Positions 17,920-27,277 are shown, counted from the stretch's first letter. The stretch: 64,000 bases of DNA from Streptomyces sp. MMG1533 (GCF_001279775.1 NZ_LGDG01000218.1:24497-88496), one strand, 5' to 3'. Program-made: numbers and translations. The notes: generated by a model not told the origin, from the letters alone.

Positions 17920-19014
17920 GTGAACACGCGTATGCGTCGTACCGCCGTAGCCGTTGCGATCGGGGCGCTCGCCGTTTCGGTCGCCGCCTGTGGCAAGGCC
18001 GGTGACGACGACTCGGACAGCGGCACCAGCTCGGGCGGCAAGTCGATCGGCCTGCTTCTTCCCGACAACGTCACCGCTCGTTACGAGAAGTTCGACAAGC
18101 CGTACTTCGAGGATAAGGTCGCCGAGCTCTGCTCCGACTGCAAGGTCGAGTACGCGAACGCCGCGGCCGACTCCGCCAAGCAGGCGCAGCAGGTCAGCAG
18201 CATGATCACCAAGGGCGTCAAGGTCATCGTGATCAGCGCCCAGGACTCCGCCGCGATCAAGTCCTCGATCCAGAAGGCCGTCGACAAGGGCGTCAAGGTC
18301 ATCGCGTACGACCGTCTGGCCCAGGGCCCGGTCTCCGCGTACGTCTCCTTCGACAACGTCAAGGTCGGCGAGCTCCAGGGCCAGGCCCTGATCGACGCCC
18401 TCGGCTCCAAGGCGACCACCAAGTCCAAGGTCGTCATGATCAACGGTGACGACGCCGACCCGAACGCCGCGCAGTTCAAGGAAGGCGCCCACAAGGCCCT
18501 CGACGGCAAGGTGGACATTGCCTACGAGCAGTCGGGTCTGTGGAAGGACACGGTCGCCGCGCAGAAGATGTCGGCCGCCATCACCCAGCTCGGCGCCAAG
18601 AACATCGCGGGCGTCTACGCCGCCAACGACGGCATGGCCGGTGGTATCGCGACCGCCCTCAAGGGCGCCGGCATCAGCGGCATCCCGCTGACCGGTCAGG
18701 ACGCGGAGCTCGCCGGTATCCAGCGCATCGTCGCCGGCACCCAGTCCAGCACCGTCTACAAGGCCTTCAAGCCGGAGGCCGAGGCGGCCGCTCAGCTCGC
18801 GGTCAACCTGCTCGACGGCAAGAGCATCGACGACCTGGCCACCGAGACGCTGACCAGCGGCTCCGGCGACAAGGTGCCCTCGCAGCTGCTGACCCCGGTC
18901 TCGGTCACCGTCGACAACATCAACGACACGGTGGTCAAGGACAAGCTCTACACCGTCGCCGACATCTGCACCGCGGACTACGCCGCCAAGTGCAAGGCAG
19001 CCGGTCTGGAGTAG
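17920..19014 (+). CDS. xylF: XylF: xylose-type sugar-binding lipoprotein
   Basis: Periplasmic-binding-protein family 1 (XylF/RbsB-like) lipoprotein, 364 residues, of a CUT2 importer. The lipobox VAAC places the lipidated cysteine at residue 24. The family pattern is clear: a receptor-like fold with AADSAKQAQQVSSMI, the hinge region QDSAAIKSSI and YAANDGMAGGIATAL. The GTG start follows GGGAGG. It lies downstream of rok7B7 in the xylFGH order known from S. coelicolor, where the operon serves xylose uptake. A strong hairpin after this gene probably raises its level above the two genes that follow. Confidence 0.92.
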   Translation: MNTRMRRTAVAVAIGALAVSVAACGKAGDDDSDSGTSSGGKSIGLLLPDNVTARYEKFDKPYFEDKVAELCSDCKVEYANAAADSAKQAQQVSSMITKGVKVIVISAQDSAAIKSSIQKAVDKGVKVIAYDRLAQGPVSAYVSFDNVKVGELQGQALIDALGSKATTKSKVVMINGDDADPNAAQFKEGAHKALDGKVDIAYEQSGLWKDTVAAQKMSAAITQLGAKNIAGVYAANDGMAGGIATALKGAGISGIPLTGQDAELAGIQRIVAGTQSSTVYKAFKPEAEAAAQLAVNLLDGKSIDDLATETLTSGSGDKVPSQLLTPVSVTVDNINDTVVKDKLYTVADICTADYAAKCKAAGLE

Positions 19015-19040
19015 TAGCCGCACAGCGGCATGCAGAGCCT

Positions 19041-19090
19041 GTCCGGCGCCCGCCCCACCTTCACACCCCGCTGCGGGGCGGGCGCCGGAC
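19041..19090. terminator. Intercistronic hairpin between xylF and xylG
   Basis: A perfect 16-bp GC stem (19041-19056 with 19075-19090) with an 18-base loop lies 26 bases after xylF and 198 bases before xylG. It has no T tract. Such structures between a binding-protein gene and its transporter genes usually act as leaky terminators or 3' stabilisers that give more binding protein than membrane components. Confidence 0.65.
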
Positions 19091-19288
19091 GGAAGCATGA
19101 CGCAGGCGAGCCGCTGCCGCGGCGGGCGCGAAAACCGACTCGCACCGCCCCGATACCGCTCAGCCGTTGCCAAGTGGCATCGGCCGCGCGCATGTTCATC
19201 TTGTTGACCAGTGCCTCGAGCACAACCCTCCGCGCCTTTCGACAAGCGCGGCATCCCCGCCGGTCAGGCGGCGAAGGAGATGGTTCAC

Positions 19289-20071
19289 GTGTCCGCTACG
19301 CCCGTGTTGGCGTTGCGCGGAGTCTCCAAGCGATTCGGTGCGGTGCAGGCCCTCACCGACGTCGAACTGGAGGTCCACGCCGGAGAAGTAGTCGCCCTGG
19401 TCGGCGACAACGGCGCAGGAAAGTCCACCTTGGTCAAGACGATCGCCGGTGTGCACCCCATCGATGAGGGCGTCATCGAGTGGGACGGCAAGCCGGTCAG
19501 CATCAACAAGCCGCACGACGCCCAGGGACTCGGCGTCGCGACCGTCTACCAGGACCTCGCCCTGTGCGACAACCTCGACGTCGTAGGCAACCTCTACCTC
19601 GGCCGTGAGCTGCTGCACCGCGGTGTCATCGACGAGGTCACGATGGAGAAGAACGCTCGCGAGCTGCTGAGCACCCTCTCCATCCGCATCCCGAGCGTGC
19701 GCATCCCGATCGCCAGCCTCTCCGGCGGTCAGCGTCAGGTCGTCGCGATCGCCCGCGCGCTGATCGGCGACCCGAAGATCGTCATCCTCGACGAGCCCAC
19801 CGCCGCCCTGGGCGTCGAGCAGACCGCGCAGGTCCTCGACCTGGTCGAGCGACTGCGCGAGCGCAACCTCGGCGTCATCCTCATCAGCCACAACATGGCC
19901 GACGTGAAGGCGGTCGCGGACACCGTCGCCGTGCTGCGCCTGGGCAAGAACAACGGTGCCTTCCCGGTGAAGGACACCACCCACGAAGAGATCATCGCCG
20001 CGATCACCGGTGCCACGGACAACGCCGTGACCCGTCGTGCCGGGCGTCGCACCACGGAGGCGGCAAAGTGA
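19289..20071 (+). CDS. xylG: XylG: xylose ABC transporter ATPase
   Basis: ATP-binding subunit, 260 residues. Walker A GDNGAGKST, the Q-loop region, signature LSGGQRQ, Walker B VILDEPTAALG and the H-loop SHNMADV are all intact. It has one nucleotide-binding domain, whereas E. coli XylG has two fused, so it should work as a homodimer. The GTG at 19289 stands nine bases after AAGGAG; an ATG at 19280 is in frame but only one base from that motif, so it is less likely. It overlaps xylH by four bases (GTGA). This is the only sugar-import ATPase in the window. Confidence 0.92.
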   Translation: MSATPVLALRGVSKRFGAVQALTDVELEVHAGEVVALVGDNGAGKSTLVKTIAGVHPIDEGVIEWDGKPVSINKPHDAQGLGVATVYQDLALCDNLDVVGNLYLGRELLHRGVIDEVTMEKNARELLSTLSIRIPSVRIPIASLSGGQRQVVAIARALIGDPKIVILDEPTAALGVEQTAQVLDLVERLRERNLGVILISHNMADVKAVADTVAVLRLGKNNGAFPVKDTTHEEIIAAITGATDNAVTRRAGRRTTEAAK

Positions 20072-21387
20072 GTGACACGTCCAAGACCGTGAAGAAGGAT
20101 CCGGAGCGGGCCTCCCAGGTCACCGTCGCCCCGGCCGACGACCCCACAGCCGCGCCGGTCACCGTCGTCGACCCGCGCCTGCTGATCCGCGAAGAAGGCC
20201 TCAAGGGCTACCTGACCGAGTTCAAGCGGAAGATGAAGGGCGGCGAGCTCGGCTCCCTGCCCGTCGTCATCGGCCTGATCGTCATCTGGACGATCTTCCA
20301 GCTGCAGAACGACCGGTTCCTCAGCGCCGACAACCTGTCCAACATCAGCTACTACCTCTCGGCCACCGGCATGCTCGCCATCGGCCTGGTGTTCGTGCTG
20401 CTGCTGGGTGAGATCGACCTGTCCGTCGGCTCCGTCAGCGGCCTGGCGTCCACGCTGTTCGCCGTGTTCGTGGTCGACCACGGGGTGGGCTCCTGGCTGG
20501 CCCTGGTGCTGACCGTGATCACCGGTGTCGGCATCGGCGCCCTGCACGGCTGGTTCTTCGCCAGGATCGGCGTACCGGCCTTCGTGGTGACCCTGGCGGG
20601 CTTCCTCGGCTGGAACGGCCTGATGCTGTGGCTGCTCGGTGAGAGCGGCACCATCAACATCCCGGACGAGGGCCCGGTGCACCTCTTCGGCCAGAGCTCG
20701 TTCTTCATGGACCAGGCCGTCATCGGTGCCTACCTGCTGGCCGGCCTCGGTGTCGCCTCCATGCTCTACGGCTCGCTCATGGACCAGCGCCGCCGTCGTT
20801 CCGCCGGTGTGCCCTTCCGGCCCACCAGCGAGATCGCGCTGCGGGTCGGTGCCCTCGCGGTGGCCGCGTTCGCCGCCGCGTACGTCCTGAACCAGGCCGC
20901 CGGTGTCTCCAACGCGCTGGTCATCTTCCTCGCGTCGCTGGTGATCGTGGACTTCGTGCTGCGGCGTACGCCGTACGGCCGCAAGGTGTTCGCGGTCGGT
21001 GGCGGTATCGAGGCCGCCCGCCGTGCCGGTATCAACGTGTCGATGGTCCGGATCACCGTCTTCGCCATCGCCGGTGGCTTCGCGGCGGTCGGCGGCATGT
21101 TCTTCGCCGGCCAGACGCAGAGCGCGACGCTGAACGCCGGTGGCGGCAACACGCTGATGCTGGCCATCGCGGCGGCGGTCATCGGCGGTACCAGCCTCTT
21201 CGGCGGGCGAGGCACTGTCTGGTCCGCGCTGCTGGGCATGCTGGTCATCCAGTCGATCCAGACGGGTCTGGACCTGCTGAACATGAACACGTCGATCCAG
21301 TACATGATCACGGGTGCGGTGCTGCTGGGTGCGGTCGTCATCGACTCCGTGTCCCGGCGGAGCCAGAAGGCCGCGGGTCGCGCATAG
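20068..21387 (+). CDS. xylH: XylH: xylose ABC transporter permease
   Basis: CUT2-type permease, 439 residues, with a cytoplasmic N-terminal arm of about 60 residues and some ten predicted membrane segments. The family stretches GEIDLSVGSVSGLAS and AVIGGTSLFGGRGTVW, the latter near the C-terminus, are conserved as in XylH/RbsC. It starts four bases inside xylG. The last codons and the stop are contained in a 22-bp sequence that is repeated immediately downstream. Confidence 0.92.
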   Translation: MSDTSKTVKKDPERASQVTVAPADDPTAAPVTVVDPRLLIREEGLKGYLTEFKRKMKGGELGSLPVVIGLIVIWTIFQLQNDRFLSADNLSNISYYLSATGMLAIGLVFVLLLGEIDLSVGSVSGLASTLFAVFVVDHGVGSWLALVLTVITGVGIGALHGWFFARIGVPAFVVTLAGFLGWNGLMLWLLGESGTINIPDEGPVHLFGQSSFFMDQAVIGAYLLAGLGVASMLYGSLMDQRRRRSAGVPFRPTSEIALRVGALAVAAFAAAYVLNQAAGVSNALVIFLASLVIVDFVLRRTPYGRKVFAVGGGIEAARRAGINVSMVRITVFAIAGGFAAVGGMFFAGQTQSATLNAGGGNTLMLAIAAAVIGGTSLFGGRGTVWSALLGMLVIQSIQTGLDLLNMNTSIQYMITGAVLLGAVVIDSVSRRSQKAAGRA

Positions 21388-21410
21388 CAAGGCCGCGGGT
21401 CGCGCATGGC
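21367..21410 (+). repeat. 22-bp direct duplication across the xylH stop codon
   Basis: Two adjacent 22-bp units (21367-21388 and 21389-21410) differ only where the first has TAG, the xylH stop, and the second TGG. The arrangement suggests a recent tandem duplication at the gene end. Confidence 0.8.
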
Positions 21411-21560
21411 GCGGCGGCGCCGTAGGGGCGTGGTTCGGATCGCGGGTGCCGGTCCCGCGGGTCCGGTCGCGCCCGCGGCGGCGCCGCACATGTCACAGCC
21501 CCGCGCCCCTGAGGGTGCTGCGGTTCCGCCCCGTTGAAAGAAAGACCCTGAAAGAAAAAC

Positions 21561-21596
21561 ACTGTGCCCGGCACCAATGGCGGTGCCGGGCACAGT
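21561..21596. terminator. Hairpin terminator between xylH and dxs
   Basis: A perfect 15-bp stem (21561-21575 with 21582-21596) and a six-base loop, preceded by an A-rich stretch, lie between the transporter operon and dxs. It should end the xylFGH transcript. Confidence 0.8.
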
Positions 21597-21683
21597 CATG
21601 TCGTAGGAACGCCACATCTTGGGTACAGCCGATCGCGTGACGTATGACGCACCGCCCGGGCGCGGGTCCCCAAGCCGGAACAT

Positions 21684-21689
21684 TAGACT
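21684..21689 (+). promoter_or_regulatory. Candidate -10 box of dxs
   Basis: TAGACT fits TANNNT and lies 48 bases before the dxs start, with no convincing -35 box at the proper distance. Confidence 0.35.
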
Positions 21690-21737
21690 CGACAAGCCCG
21701 GCAACAGCTCGATCAGCTCTACTGCAAGGAGGCACGG

Positions 21738-23666
21738 GTGCCGCTGCTGACCCGCATCAGGGGACCGCGCGATCTGGACCGGCTCAGCCTGGAGCAGCTG
21801 GACCAGCTGGCCGAGGAGATCCGGAACTTCCTCGTCGACGCCGTCTCCAAGACCGGCGGCCACCTCGGCCCCAACCTCGGTGTGGTCGAGCTCACCATCG
21901 CCCTGCACCGGGTGTTCGACTCGCCGAAGGACAAGGTGCTCTGGGACACCGGCCACCAGTCCTACGTGCACAAGCTGCTCACCGGCCGTCAGGACTTCTC
22001 GAAGCTGAAGATGAAGGGCGGCCTCTCGGGCTACCCCTCACAGGCCGAGTCCGAGCACGACGTCATCGAGAACAGCCACGCCTCGACGGTCCTCGGCTGG
22101 GCCGACGGCATCGCCAAGTCCCACCAGATCCTCAAACGCGACGACCACGTGGTCGCCGTGATCGGTGACGGTGCCCTGACCGGCGGTATGGCCTGGGAGG
22201 CGCTCAACAACATCGCGGCCGCCAAGGACCGCCCGCTGGTCATCGTCGTCAACGACAACGAGCGGTCGTACGCGCCGACCATCGGCGGCCTCGCCGACCA
22301 CCTCGCCACCCTGCGGACCACCGACGGCTACGAGCGGTTCCTCGCCCGCACCAAGGAGGTGCTGGAGCGGACGCCCGTCGTCGGCAGGCCGCTGTACGAG
22401 ACCCTCCACGGGGCCAAGAAGGGCCTCAAGGACTTCATTGCGCCCCAGGGCATGTTCGAGGACCTCGGCCTGAAGTACGTCGGTCCCATCGACGGCCACG
22501 ACATCGAGGCCCTGGAGTCCGCGCTGGCGCGTGCCAAGCGCTTCGGCGGGCCGGTCATCGTGCACTGCCTCACCGAGAAGGGCCGCGGCTACCAGCCCGC
22601 CCTCCAGGACGAGGCCGACCGCTTCCACGCCGTCGGCAAGATCCACCCCGACACGGGCCTGCCGATCTCCAGCTCCGGTGCCGACTGGACCTCCGTGTTC
22701 GGCGAGGAGATGGTGAAGCTCGGCAAGGAGCGCGAGGACATCGTCGCCATCACGGCCGCCATGCTGCAGCCGGTCGGCCTCGACAAGTTCGCCAAGGCCT
22801 TCCCGGAGCGGGTCTACGACGTCGGCATCGCCGAGCAGCACGCCGCCGTCTCCGCGGCGGGCCTCGCCACGGGCGGTGTGCATCCGGTGTTCGCGGTGTA
22901 CGCCACCTTCCTCAACCGTGCCTTCGACCAGGTCCTCATGGACGTCGCCCTCCACAAGTGCGGTGTGACGTTCGTCCTGGACCGGGCCGGCGTCACCGGC
23001 ACCGACGGCGCCTCCCACAACGGCATGTGGGACATGTCGATCCTCCAGGTCGTCCCCGGCCTCAGGCTCGCCGCGCCGCGGGACGCCGACCAGGTCCGCG
23101 CCCAGCTGCGCGAGGCGGTCGAGGTCGACGACGCGCCGACCGTCGTCCGCTTCTCGAAGGGCGCCGTCGGCCCCGCCGTACCCGCCGTGGGCCGTGTCGG
23201 CGGTATGGACGTGCTGCGCGAGCCCGGCACCGACACCCCGGACGTGCTCCTCGTCTCCGTGGGCGCCCTCGCGCCGATGTGCCTGGAGATCGCGAACCTC
23301 CTCGACAAGCAGGGCATCTCCACGACCGTCGTCGACCCCCGCTGGGTCAAGCCCGTCGACGAGGCCATGGCCCCGCTCGCCGAGCGGCACCGCGTGGTCG
23401 TCACCGTCGAGGACAACTCCCGCGTCGGCGGCGTCGGGTCGACGATCGCGCAGGCCCTGCGCGACGCCGGCGTCGACGTCCCGCTGCGCGACTTCGGCAT
23501 CCCGCCGCGCTTCCTCGACCACGCCTCCCGCGCCGAGGTGATGGCGGAGATCGGCCTCACCGCCCCCGACATCGCCCGCCAGGTCACCGGCCTGGTCTCC
23601 AAGCTGGACGGCAAGTACGGCAGTACGGCGGCCGAGGTCGACTCGGTGGAGCCCGCCCGCGACTGA
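21738..23666 (+). CDS. dxs: 1-deoxy-D-xylulose-5-phosphate synthase
   Basis: Dxs, 642 residues, condenses pyruvate and glyceraldehyde-3-phosphate to 1-deoxyxylulose-5-phosphate, the first step of the MEP isoprenoid pathway, and feeds thiamine and pyridoxal synthesis. The thiamine-diphosphate motif [16 protein letters not shown] begins at residue 143. The catalytic-glutamate region [13 protein letters not shown] is present, and a transketolase C-terminal domain follows. The GTG start is preceded by AAGGAGG. In S. coelicolor a dxs paralogue occupies this same place after xylFGH. It is probably its own transcription unit, bounded by strong hairpins on both sides. Confidence 0.95.
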   Translation: MPLLTRIRGPRDLDRLSLEQLDQLAEEIRNFLVDAVSKTGGHLGPNLGVVELTIALHRVFDSPKDKVLWDTGHQSYVHKLLTGRQDFSKLKMKGGLSGYPSQAESEHDVIENSHASTVLGWADGIAKSHQILKRDDHVVAVIGDGALTGGMAWEALNNIAAAKDRPLVIVVNDNERSYAPTIGGLADHLATLRTTDGYERFLARTKEVLERTPVVGRPLYETLHGAKKGLKDFIAPQGMFEDLGLKYVGPIDGHDIEALESALARAKRFGGPVIVHCLTEKGRGYQPALQDEADRFHAVGKIHPDTGLPISSSGADWTSVFGEEMVKLGKEREDIVAITAAMLQPVGLDKFAKAFPERVYDVGIAEQHAAVSAAGLATGGVHPVFAVYATFLNRAFDQVLMDVALHKCGVTFVLDRAGVTGTDGASHNGMWDMSILQVVPGLRLAAPRDADQVRAQLREAVEVDDAPTVVRFSKGAVGPAVPAVGRVGGMDVLREPGTDTPDVLLVSVGALAPMCLEIANLLDKQGISTTVVDPRWVKPVDEAMAPLAERHRVVVTVEDNSRVGGVGSTIAQALRDAGVDVPLRDFGIPPRFLDHASRAEVMAEIGLTAPDIARQVTGLVSKLDGKYGSTAAEVDSVEPARD

Positions 23667-23673
23667 GCACCCC

Positions 23674-23723
23674 CGAATGGGCCGGTGGTACCACTCTTCA
23701 CAGTGGTACCACCGGCCCATTCG
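23674..23723. terminator. 22-bp perfect inverted repeat after dxs
   Basis: A perfect 22-bp stem (23674-23695 with 23702-23723) with a six-base loop, starting eight bases after the dxs stop. The stem is longer than most terminators in the window and has no T tract. It most likely ends dxs transcription and stabilises its mRNA. Confidence 0.75.
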
Positions 23724-23805
23724 CGTGAATCCGCCCGCGTCGGGGCATACGCACTACGCCCCCTCTCGATCATGTCGAGGACGACAAAGCGTGGGAGGTA
23801 CGCCC

Positions 23806-25329
23806 GTGAGCAGCACCCTCTTCCGGACGAAGAAGGTCGAGCAGTCCATCCTCGATACCGAGGAGCCAGAGCACGCGCTCAAGAAATCCTTGTCCGCGCT
23901 GGATCTGACCGTCTTCGGCGTCGGCGTCATCATCGGCACCGGCATCTTCGTCCTGACCGGCACCGTCGCCAAGAACAACGCCGGTCCCGCCGTCGCCCTG
24001 GCCTTCGTGGTGGCCGGGGTCGTCTGCGCGCTCGCCGCGCTCTGCTATGCCGAGTTCGCCTCGACGGTCCCGGTGGCCGGCTCGGCGTACACCTTCTCGT
24101 ACGCCTCACTCGGTGAACTGCCCGCCTGGATCATCGGCTGGGACCTCGTCCTGGAGTTCGCGCTCGGCACTGCGGTGGTCGCCGTCGGCTGGTCCGGCTA
24201 CATCGCCTCGCTGCTGGACAACGCCGGCTGGCACCTGCCGGAGGCGCTCGGCGTCAGAGACGGCGCCGAAGGCTTCGGCTTCGACATCCTCGCCGCCGCG
24301 CTCGTCCTGGTCCTCACCGGCATCCTCGTGCTCGGCACGAAGCTCTCCGCGCGCGTCACCTCGCTCGTCGTCGCCATCAAGGTGACGGTCGTGCTGACCG
24401 TGATCATCGCGGGCGCCTTCTTCATCAAGGGCGACAACTACGACCCGTTCGTCCCGAAGGCGCAGGAGGTGCCTGCGGGCGACAGTCTCCAGTCCCCGCT
24501 CATCCAGCTGATGTTCGGCTGGGCGCCGTCCAACTTCGGCGTGATGGGCATCTTCACCGCCGCCTCGGTCGTCTTCTTCGCCTTCATCGGTTTCGACGTC
24601 GTGGCCACGGCCGCGGAGGAGACCAAGAACCCGCAGCGGGACATGCCCCGTGGCATCCTCGGCTCACTCGTCATCTGCACCACGCTGTACGTCCTGGTGT
24701 CGATCGTGGTGACTGGCATGCAGCACTACACCAGGTTGTCCGTGACCGCCCCGCTCGCCGACGCCTTCAAGGCCACCGGACATCCCTGGTACGCGGGCTT
24801 CATCAGCTTCGGCGCCGCCGTCGGCCTCACGACCGTCTGCATGATCCTGCTGCTGGGCCAGACCCGCGTCTTCTTCGCCATGAGCCGCGACGGGCTGCTG
24901 CCCCGCTTCTTCTCGCAGGTCCACCCGCGGTTCAAGACCCCGCACCGGCCGACCATCCTGCTGGGCGTGCTCATCGCGATCCTGGCCGGCTTCACCCCCC
25001 TCAGCGAACTCGCCGAGCTGGTGAACATCGGCACGCTGTTCGCCTTCGTGGTCGTCGCGATCGGCGTGATCATCCTCCGTAAGTCCCGCCCCGACCTGCA
25101 CCGGTCCTTCCGCACCCCGTGGGTGCCGTTCATCCCGATCCTGTCGGTGCTCGCCTCGCTGTGGCTGATGCTCAACCTGCCCGCCGAGACCTGGCTGCGG
25201 TTCGCCATCTGGATGGTGATCGGCTTCGTCGTGTACTTCCTCTACGGCCGCTCCCACAGCCGTCTCGGACTGCGGGAGCAGACCGCGGCCGGCCGCGCCG
25301 CGAAGCCGCCGAACGGCAACGAGGGGTAA
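23806..25329 (+). CDS. APC-family amino acid permease (cationic amino acid transporter type)
   Basis: Integral membrane transporter, 507 residues with twelve or more predicted segments. The APC core motif GVGVIIGTGIFVLTG opens the first membrane helix near residue 40, and AFIGFDVVATAAEETKNP (about residues 258-275) is the family signature around helix 6. It resembles the CAT branch that exchanges lysine, arginine or ornithine, but the substrate cannot be read from sequence. The GTG at 23806 was chosen because GGGAGG precedes it by seven bases; the frame is open further upstream through the inverted repeat, which is not coding. It stands alone and is followed by a hairpin terminator. Confidence 0.88.
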   Translation: MSSTLFRTKKVEQSILDTEEPEHALKKSLSALDLTVFGVGVIIGTGIFVLTGTVAKNNAGPAVALAFVVAGVVCALAALCYAEFASTVPVAGSAYTFSYASLGELPAWIIGWDLVLEFALGTAVVAVGWSGYIASLLDNAGWHLPEALGVRDGAEGFGFDILAAALVLVLTGILVLGTKLSARVTSLVVAIKVTVVLTVIIAGAFFIKGDNYDPFVPKAQEVPAGDSLQSPLIQLMFGWAPSNFGVMGIFTAASVVFFAFIGFDVVATAAEETKNPQRDMPRGILGSLVICTTLYVLVSIVVTGMQHYTRLSVTAPLADAFKATGHPWYAGFISFGAAVGLTTVCMILLLGQTRVFFAMSRDGLLPRFFSQVHPRFKTPHRPTILLGVLIAILAGFTPLSELAELVNIGTLFAFVVVAIGVIILRKSRPDLHRSFRTPWVPFIPILSVLASLWLMLNLPAETWLRFAIWMVIGFVVYFLYGRSHSRLGLREQTAAGRAAKPPNGNEG

Positions 25330-25350
25330 CCCTCCGGCTCGACCCGTCGA

Positions 25351-25382
25351 ACGCCCGGGCCTTCGGAGCCAGGCCCGGGCGT
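25351..25382. terminator. Bidirectional hairpin terminator
   Basis: A perfect 12-bp stem (25351-25362 with 25371-25382) and an eight-base loop sit between the convergent permease and NYN-like genes and should serve both. Confidence 0.75.
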
Positions 25383-25403
25383 GGCCGTCGGGCACGTCGG
25401 TCG

Positions 25404-25778
25404 TCACGACGGCCTGACGGTCCGCGGACCTGCCACCTCGGCCCCCAACTCCCCGACCCGCCGCCGCAGTTCACGGTCCGCCGTCACGACCAGCACCGGA
25501 CGGTCGCCCGCCCGGCCCGCCAGAGCCACGATGTGGTCGTCTCCGCTCCCGGGCGCGGCCTCGACCCGTACGTCCGGTACCGACTCCACGCCACGGGCCG
25601 AGCCCTCGACGACGAGGACGATCTCCACCGGTCCGGGACGCCCCGGCACCCCGTCCGCCGCCAGCCGGTCCCGCAGCCGCTCCGCGGCCCCCCGCCGGTC
25701 CCGCCACCATCCGTCGGGCACCGACCCGACGACGTTCGCGGCGTCCACGATCACGAGCAGCGGGGCGTTCTCGTCCAT
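25404..25778 (-). CDS. NYN/PIN-like nuclease-fold protein
   Basis: A 124-residue protein that begins with the hallmark LLVIVDAANVVGSVPDGWW and has later acidic positions in GSGDDHIV and VVTADRELRRRV. This pattern matches small NYN/YacP-like domains, a PIN-related RNase fold that uses clustered aspartates to bind metal. In Streptomyces such proteins are often annotated, doubtfully, as NTP pyrophosphohydrolases. The start is the ATG at 25778; no strong ribosome binding site is seen. RNA or nucleotide hydrolysis is inferred from the fold only. It is convergent with the permease and downstream of the oxidoreductase. Confidence 0.72.
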   Translation of the reverse strand: MDENAPLLVIVDAANVVGSVPDGWWRDRRGAAERLRDRLAADGVPGRPGPVEIVLVVEGSARGVESVPDVRVEAAPGSGDDHIVALAGRAGDRPVLVVTADRELRRRVGELGAEVAGPRTVRPS

Positions 25779-25826
25779 ACCGGCCAGGGTCCCACGGCCG
25801 CGGGGCGCAAGGAGCGGACCGCCGGC

Positions 25827-26717
25827 TCAGTCCTCCCGCTTCTCGTCGAAGCTCGCGAAGTACGCCGCCACCATGTCCTCGTCGCCGTGGCCCTGCGCAG
25901 CCGCCCGCTCCAGCCGCTCCGCGCTCGCGACCGCCACGTCCAGCCGTACGCCGTTCCGCTCGCCAGCCTGGACGATGAGCCGGGCGTCCTTGGCGGCGGT
26001 CGCCACCCCGAACTGGGGCGGGGAGAGCTGGTCGTTGAGGACGAGTCCGGCCTTGGCGCGCAGGTAGCCCATGTCGAGCGGGCCGCCCGCGATGAGGTCG
26101 AAGAAGCTCTGCGGGTCGACGTCGAGGGCCTGGGAGAGGGCCAGCACCTCGCCGGTCGCGGCGGTGACGGCGATCACCCAGCTGTTGGCCACCAGCTTCA
26201 GCCGCGTGGCGGAACCGGCCGCGCCGTCCTCGCCGGTCCACACCGTCCGCGCGCCGACCGCGTCGAAGACCGGCGCCACCGCGGCCCGCCCCTCGCCCGG
26301 TCCGGCGGCCAGCACGGTCAGTTGTCCGGCCTCGGCGGGCTGCCGGGTGCCCAGCACCGGCGCGTCGAAGAACACGAGCTCGTGCTCGCGGGCGAAGCCG
26401 GCCAGCTCGCCGATCGCCTCGATGCCCGCGGTCGTCGACTGCACCCAGGCGACGCCGGGACGCAGGCCGGGCGCCGCCTCACGCATGACGTCCAGGGCGG
26501 CGGGACCGTCGTACAGCATGGTCAGGACGACGTCGGCGTCCGTGACCGCCTCGACGGGGGTGTCGGCGATCTCGATGCCGTCCGCGGCGAGGGGTTCGGC
26601 CTTTTCCCGGGTGCGGTTCCAGGCGCGCACGGGGTGTCCGGCGCGGGCGAGGTTGCGGGCCATCGCGGCCCCCATGATCCCGGTGCCGAGAACGCTCACG
26701 GTGCGGGTGTCGGTCAT
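25827..26717 (-). CDS. NAD(P)-dependent oxidoreductase, 3-hydroxyisobutyrate dehydrogenase family
   Basis: Beta-hydroxyacid dehydrogenase of 296 residues. The Rossmann motif VLGTGIMGAAMARNLARAG is at the N-terminus, the substrate region is at about residues 115-125, and the lysine-containing helix GSATRLKLVANSW carries the expected catalytic lysine. The substrate could be 3-hydroxyisobutyrate, tartronate semialdehyde or succinic semialdehyde. The ATG at 26717, preceded by AGGAAG, was preferred to a longer frame beginning at 26879. A LysR remnant points away from it on the other strand, so it probably once had a dedicated divergent LysR activator. Confidence 0.85.
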   Translation of the reverse strand: MTDTRTVSVLGTGIMGAAMARNLARAGHPVRAWNRTREKAEPLAADGIEIADTPVEAVTDADVVLTMLYDGPAALDVMREAAPGLRPGVAWVQSTTAGIEAIGELAGFAREHELVFFDAPVLGTRQPAEAGQLTVLAAGPGEGRAAVAPVFDAVGARTVWTGEDGAAGSATRLKLVANSWVIAVTAATGEVLALSQALDVDPQSFFDLIAGGPLDMGYLRAKAGLVLNDQLSPPQFGVATAAKDARLIVQAGERNGVRLDVAVASAERLERAAAQGHGDEDMVAAYFASFDEKRED

Positions 26718-26917
26718 GACGTCAACTTCCTGTCCTCGTGCGGTGCGGGCTGCCGTGGACCAGCCTGCCGGATCAACACCGCGCGGCGCCGACAAGCCGT
26801 CCGGCCAGGCGTGGAGGGTCCTTTCGTCGCTGTCGCCGCCGGTCGGGGCGACGTTCACGACGGTAGGCCCGGAAGCCATCGGATATCCAACAGGGGCATC
26901 GATACCTGCGATCGGAG

Positions 26918-27277
26918 CATCGATACTGGCGCATGGTCTTCGGCAGGCAGTTCGCCGCGCGCGCCGCGCTCACCGTGCCCAACCCGTACGCCGTCGTCTC
27001 CGCGGTCGTCGCGGGCGCCGGCTACAGCGTGCTGCCCCGCTCGCTGTGCGAGGAGCACCTCGCCGCCGGTCGGCCGGTCCTGCTCCATGACCCGGCCGAG
27101 GCTCCGCTCAACACGCTCTTCCTCGTCCAGCGTCCGGGCGCCGACGCCAACCGGGACGTGGTCCGCGTCCGCGACCTGCTCCAGCAGGCCGCCCGCACCT
27201 GGGGGCAGGCCGCGCCGGGTGATCCCCTCCGCTTGGCAAGCTTCCCCTCCGCTTGGCGAGTGATCCCCTCCGCTTAG
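26918..27277 (+). pseudogene. LysR-family regulator, 3' remnant
   Basis: Only the last third of a LysR substrate-binding domain remains: RYWRMVFGRQF, then PNPYAVVSAVVAGAGYSVLP and a C-terminal helix. The helix-turn-helix half and the first effector subdomain are missing; in place of about 200 codons there is a short region carrying two direct copies of GCATCGATAC (26896-26905 and 26917-26926). The fragment reads on into three tandem repeats before its stop. Normal family length is about 300 residues, so this is a deletion relic of the regulator that would have faced the oxidoreductase gene. Confidence 0.7.

Larger units (their letters stand above)
21388..21737. other. xylH-dxs intergenic region
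   Basis: This 350-base gap contains the 22-bp duplication at its edge, a GC-rich segment (about 21406-21512) resembling in reverse the sequence at 50654-50745, a strong hairpin terminator (21561-21596) and the dxs promoter region with TAGACT at 21684-21689. No coding frame is evident. Confidence 0.6.

Noticed and set aside
25119..27263. A 714-codon plus-strand frame across the NYN-like and oxidoreductase genes
   Set aside because: It shows no family resemblance and is antisense to two recognisable proteins.
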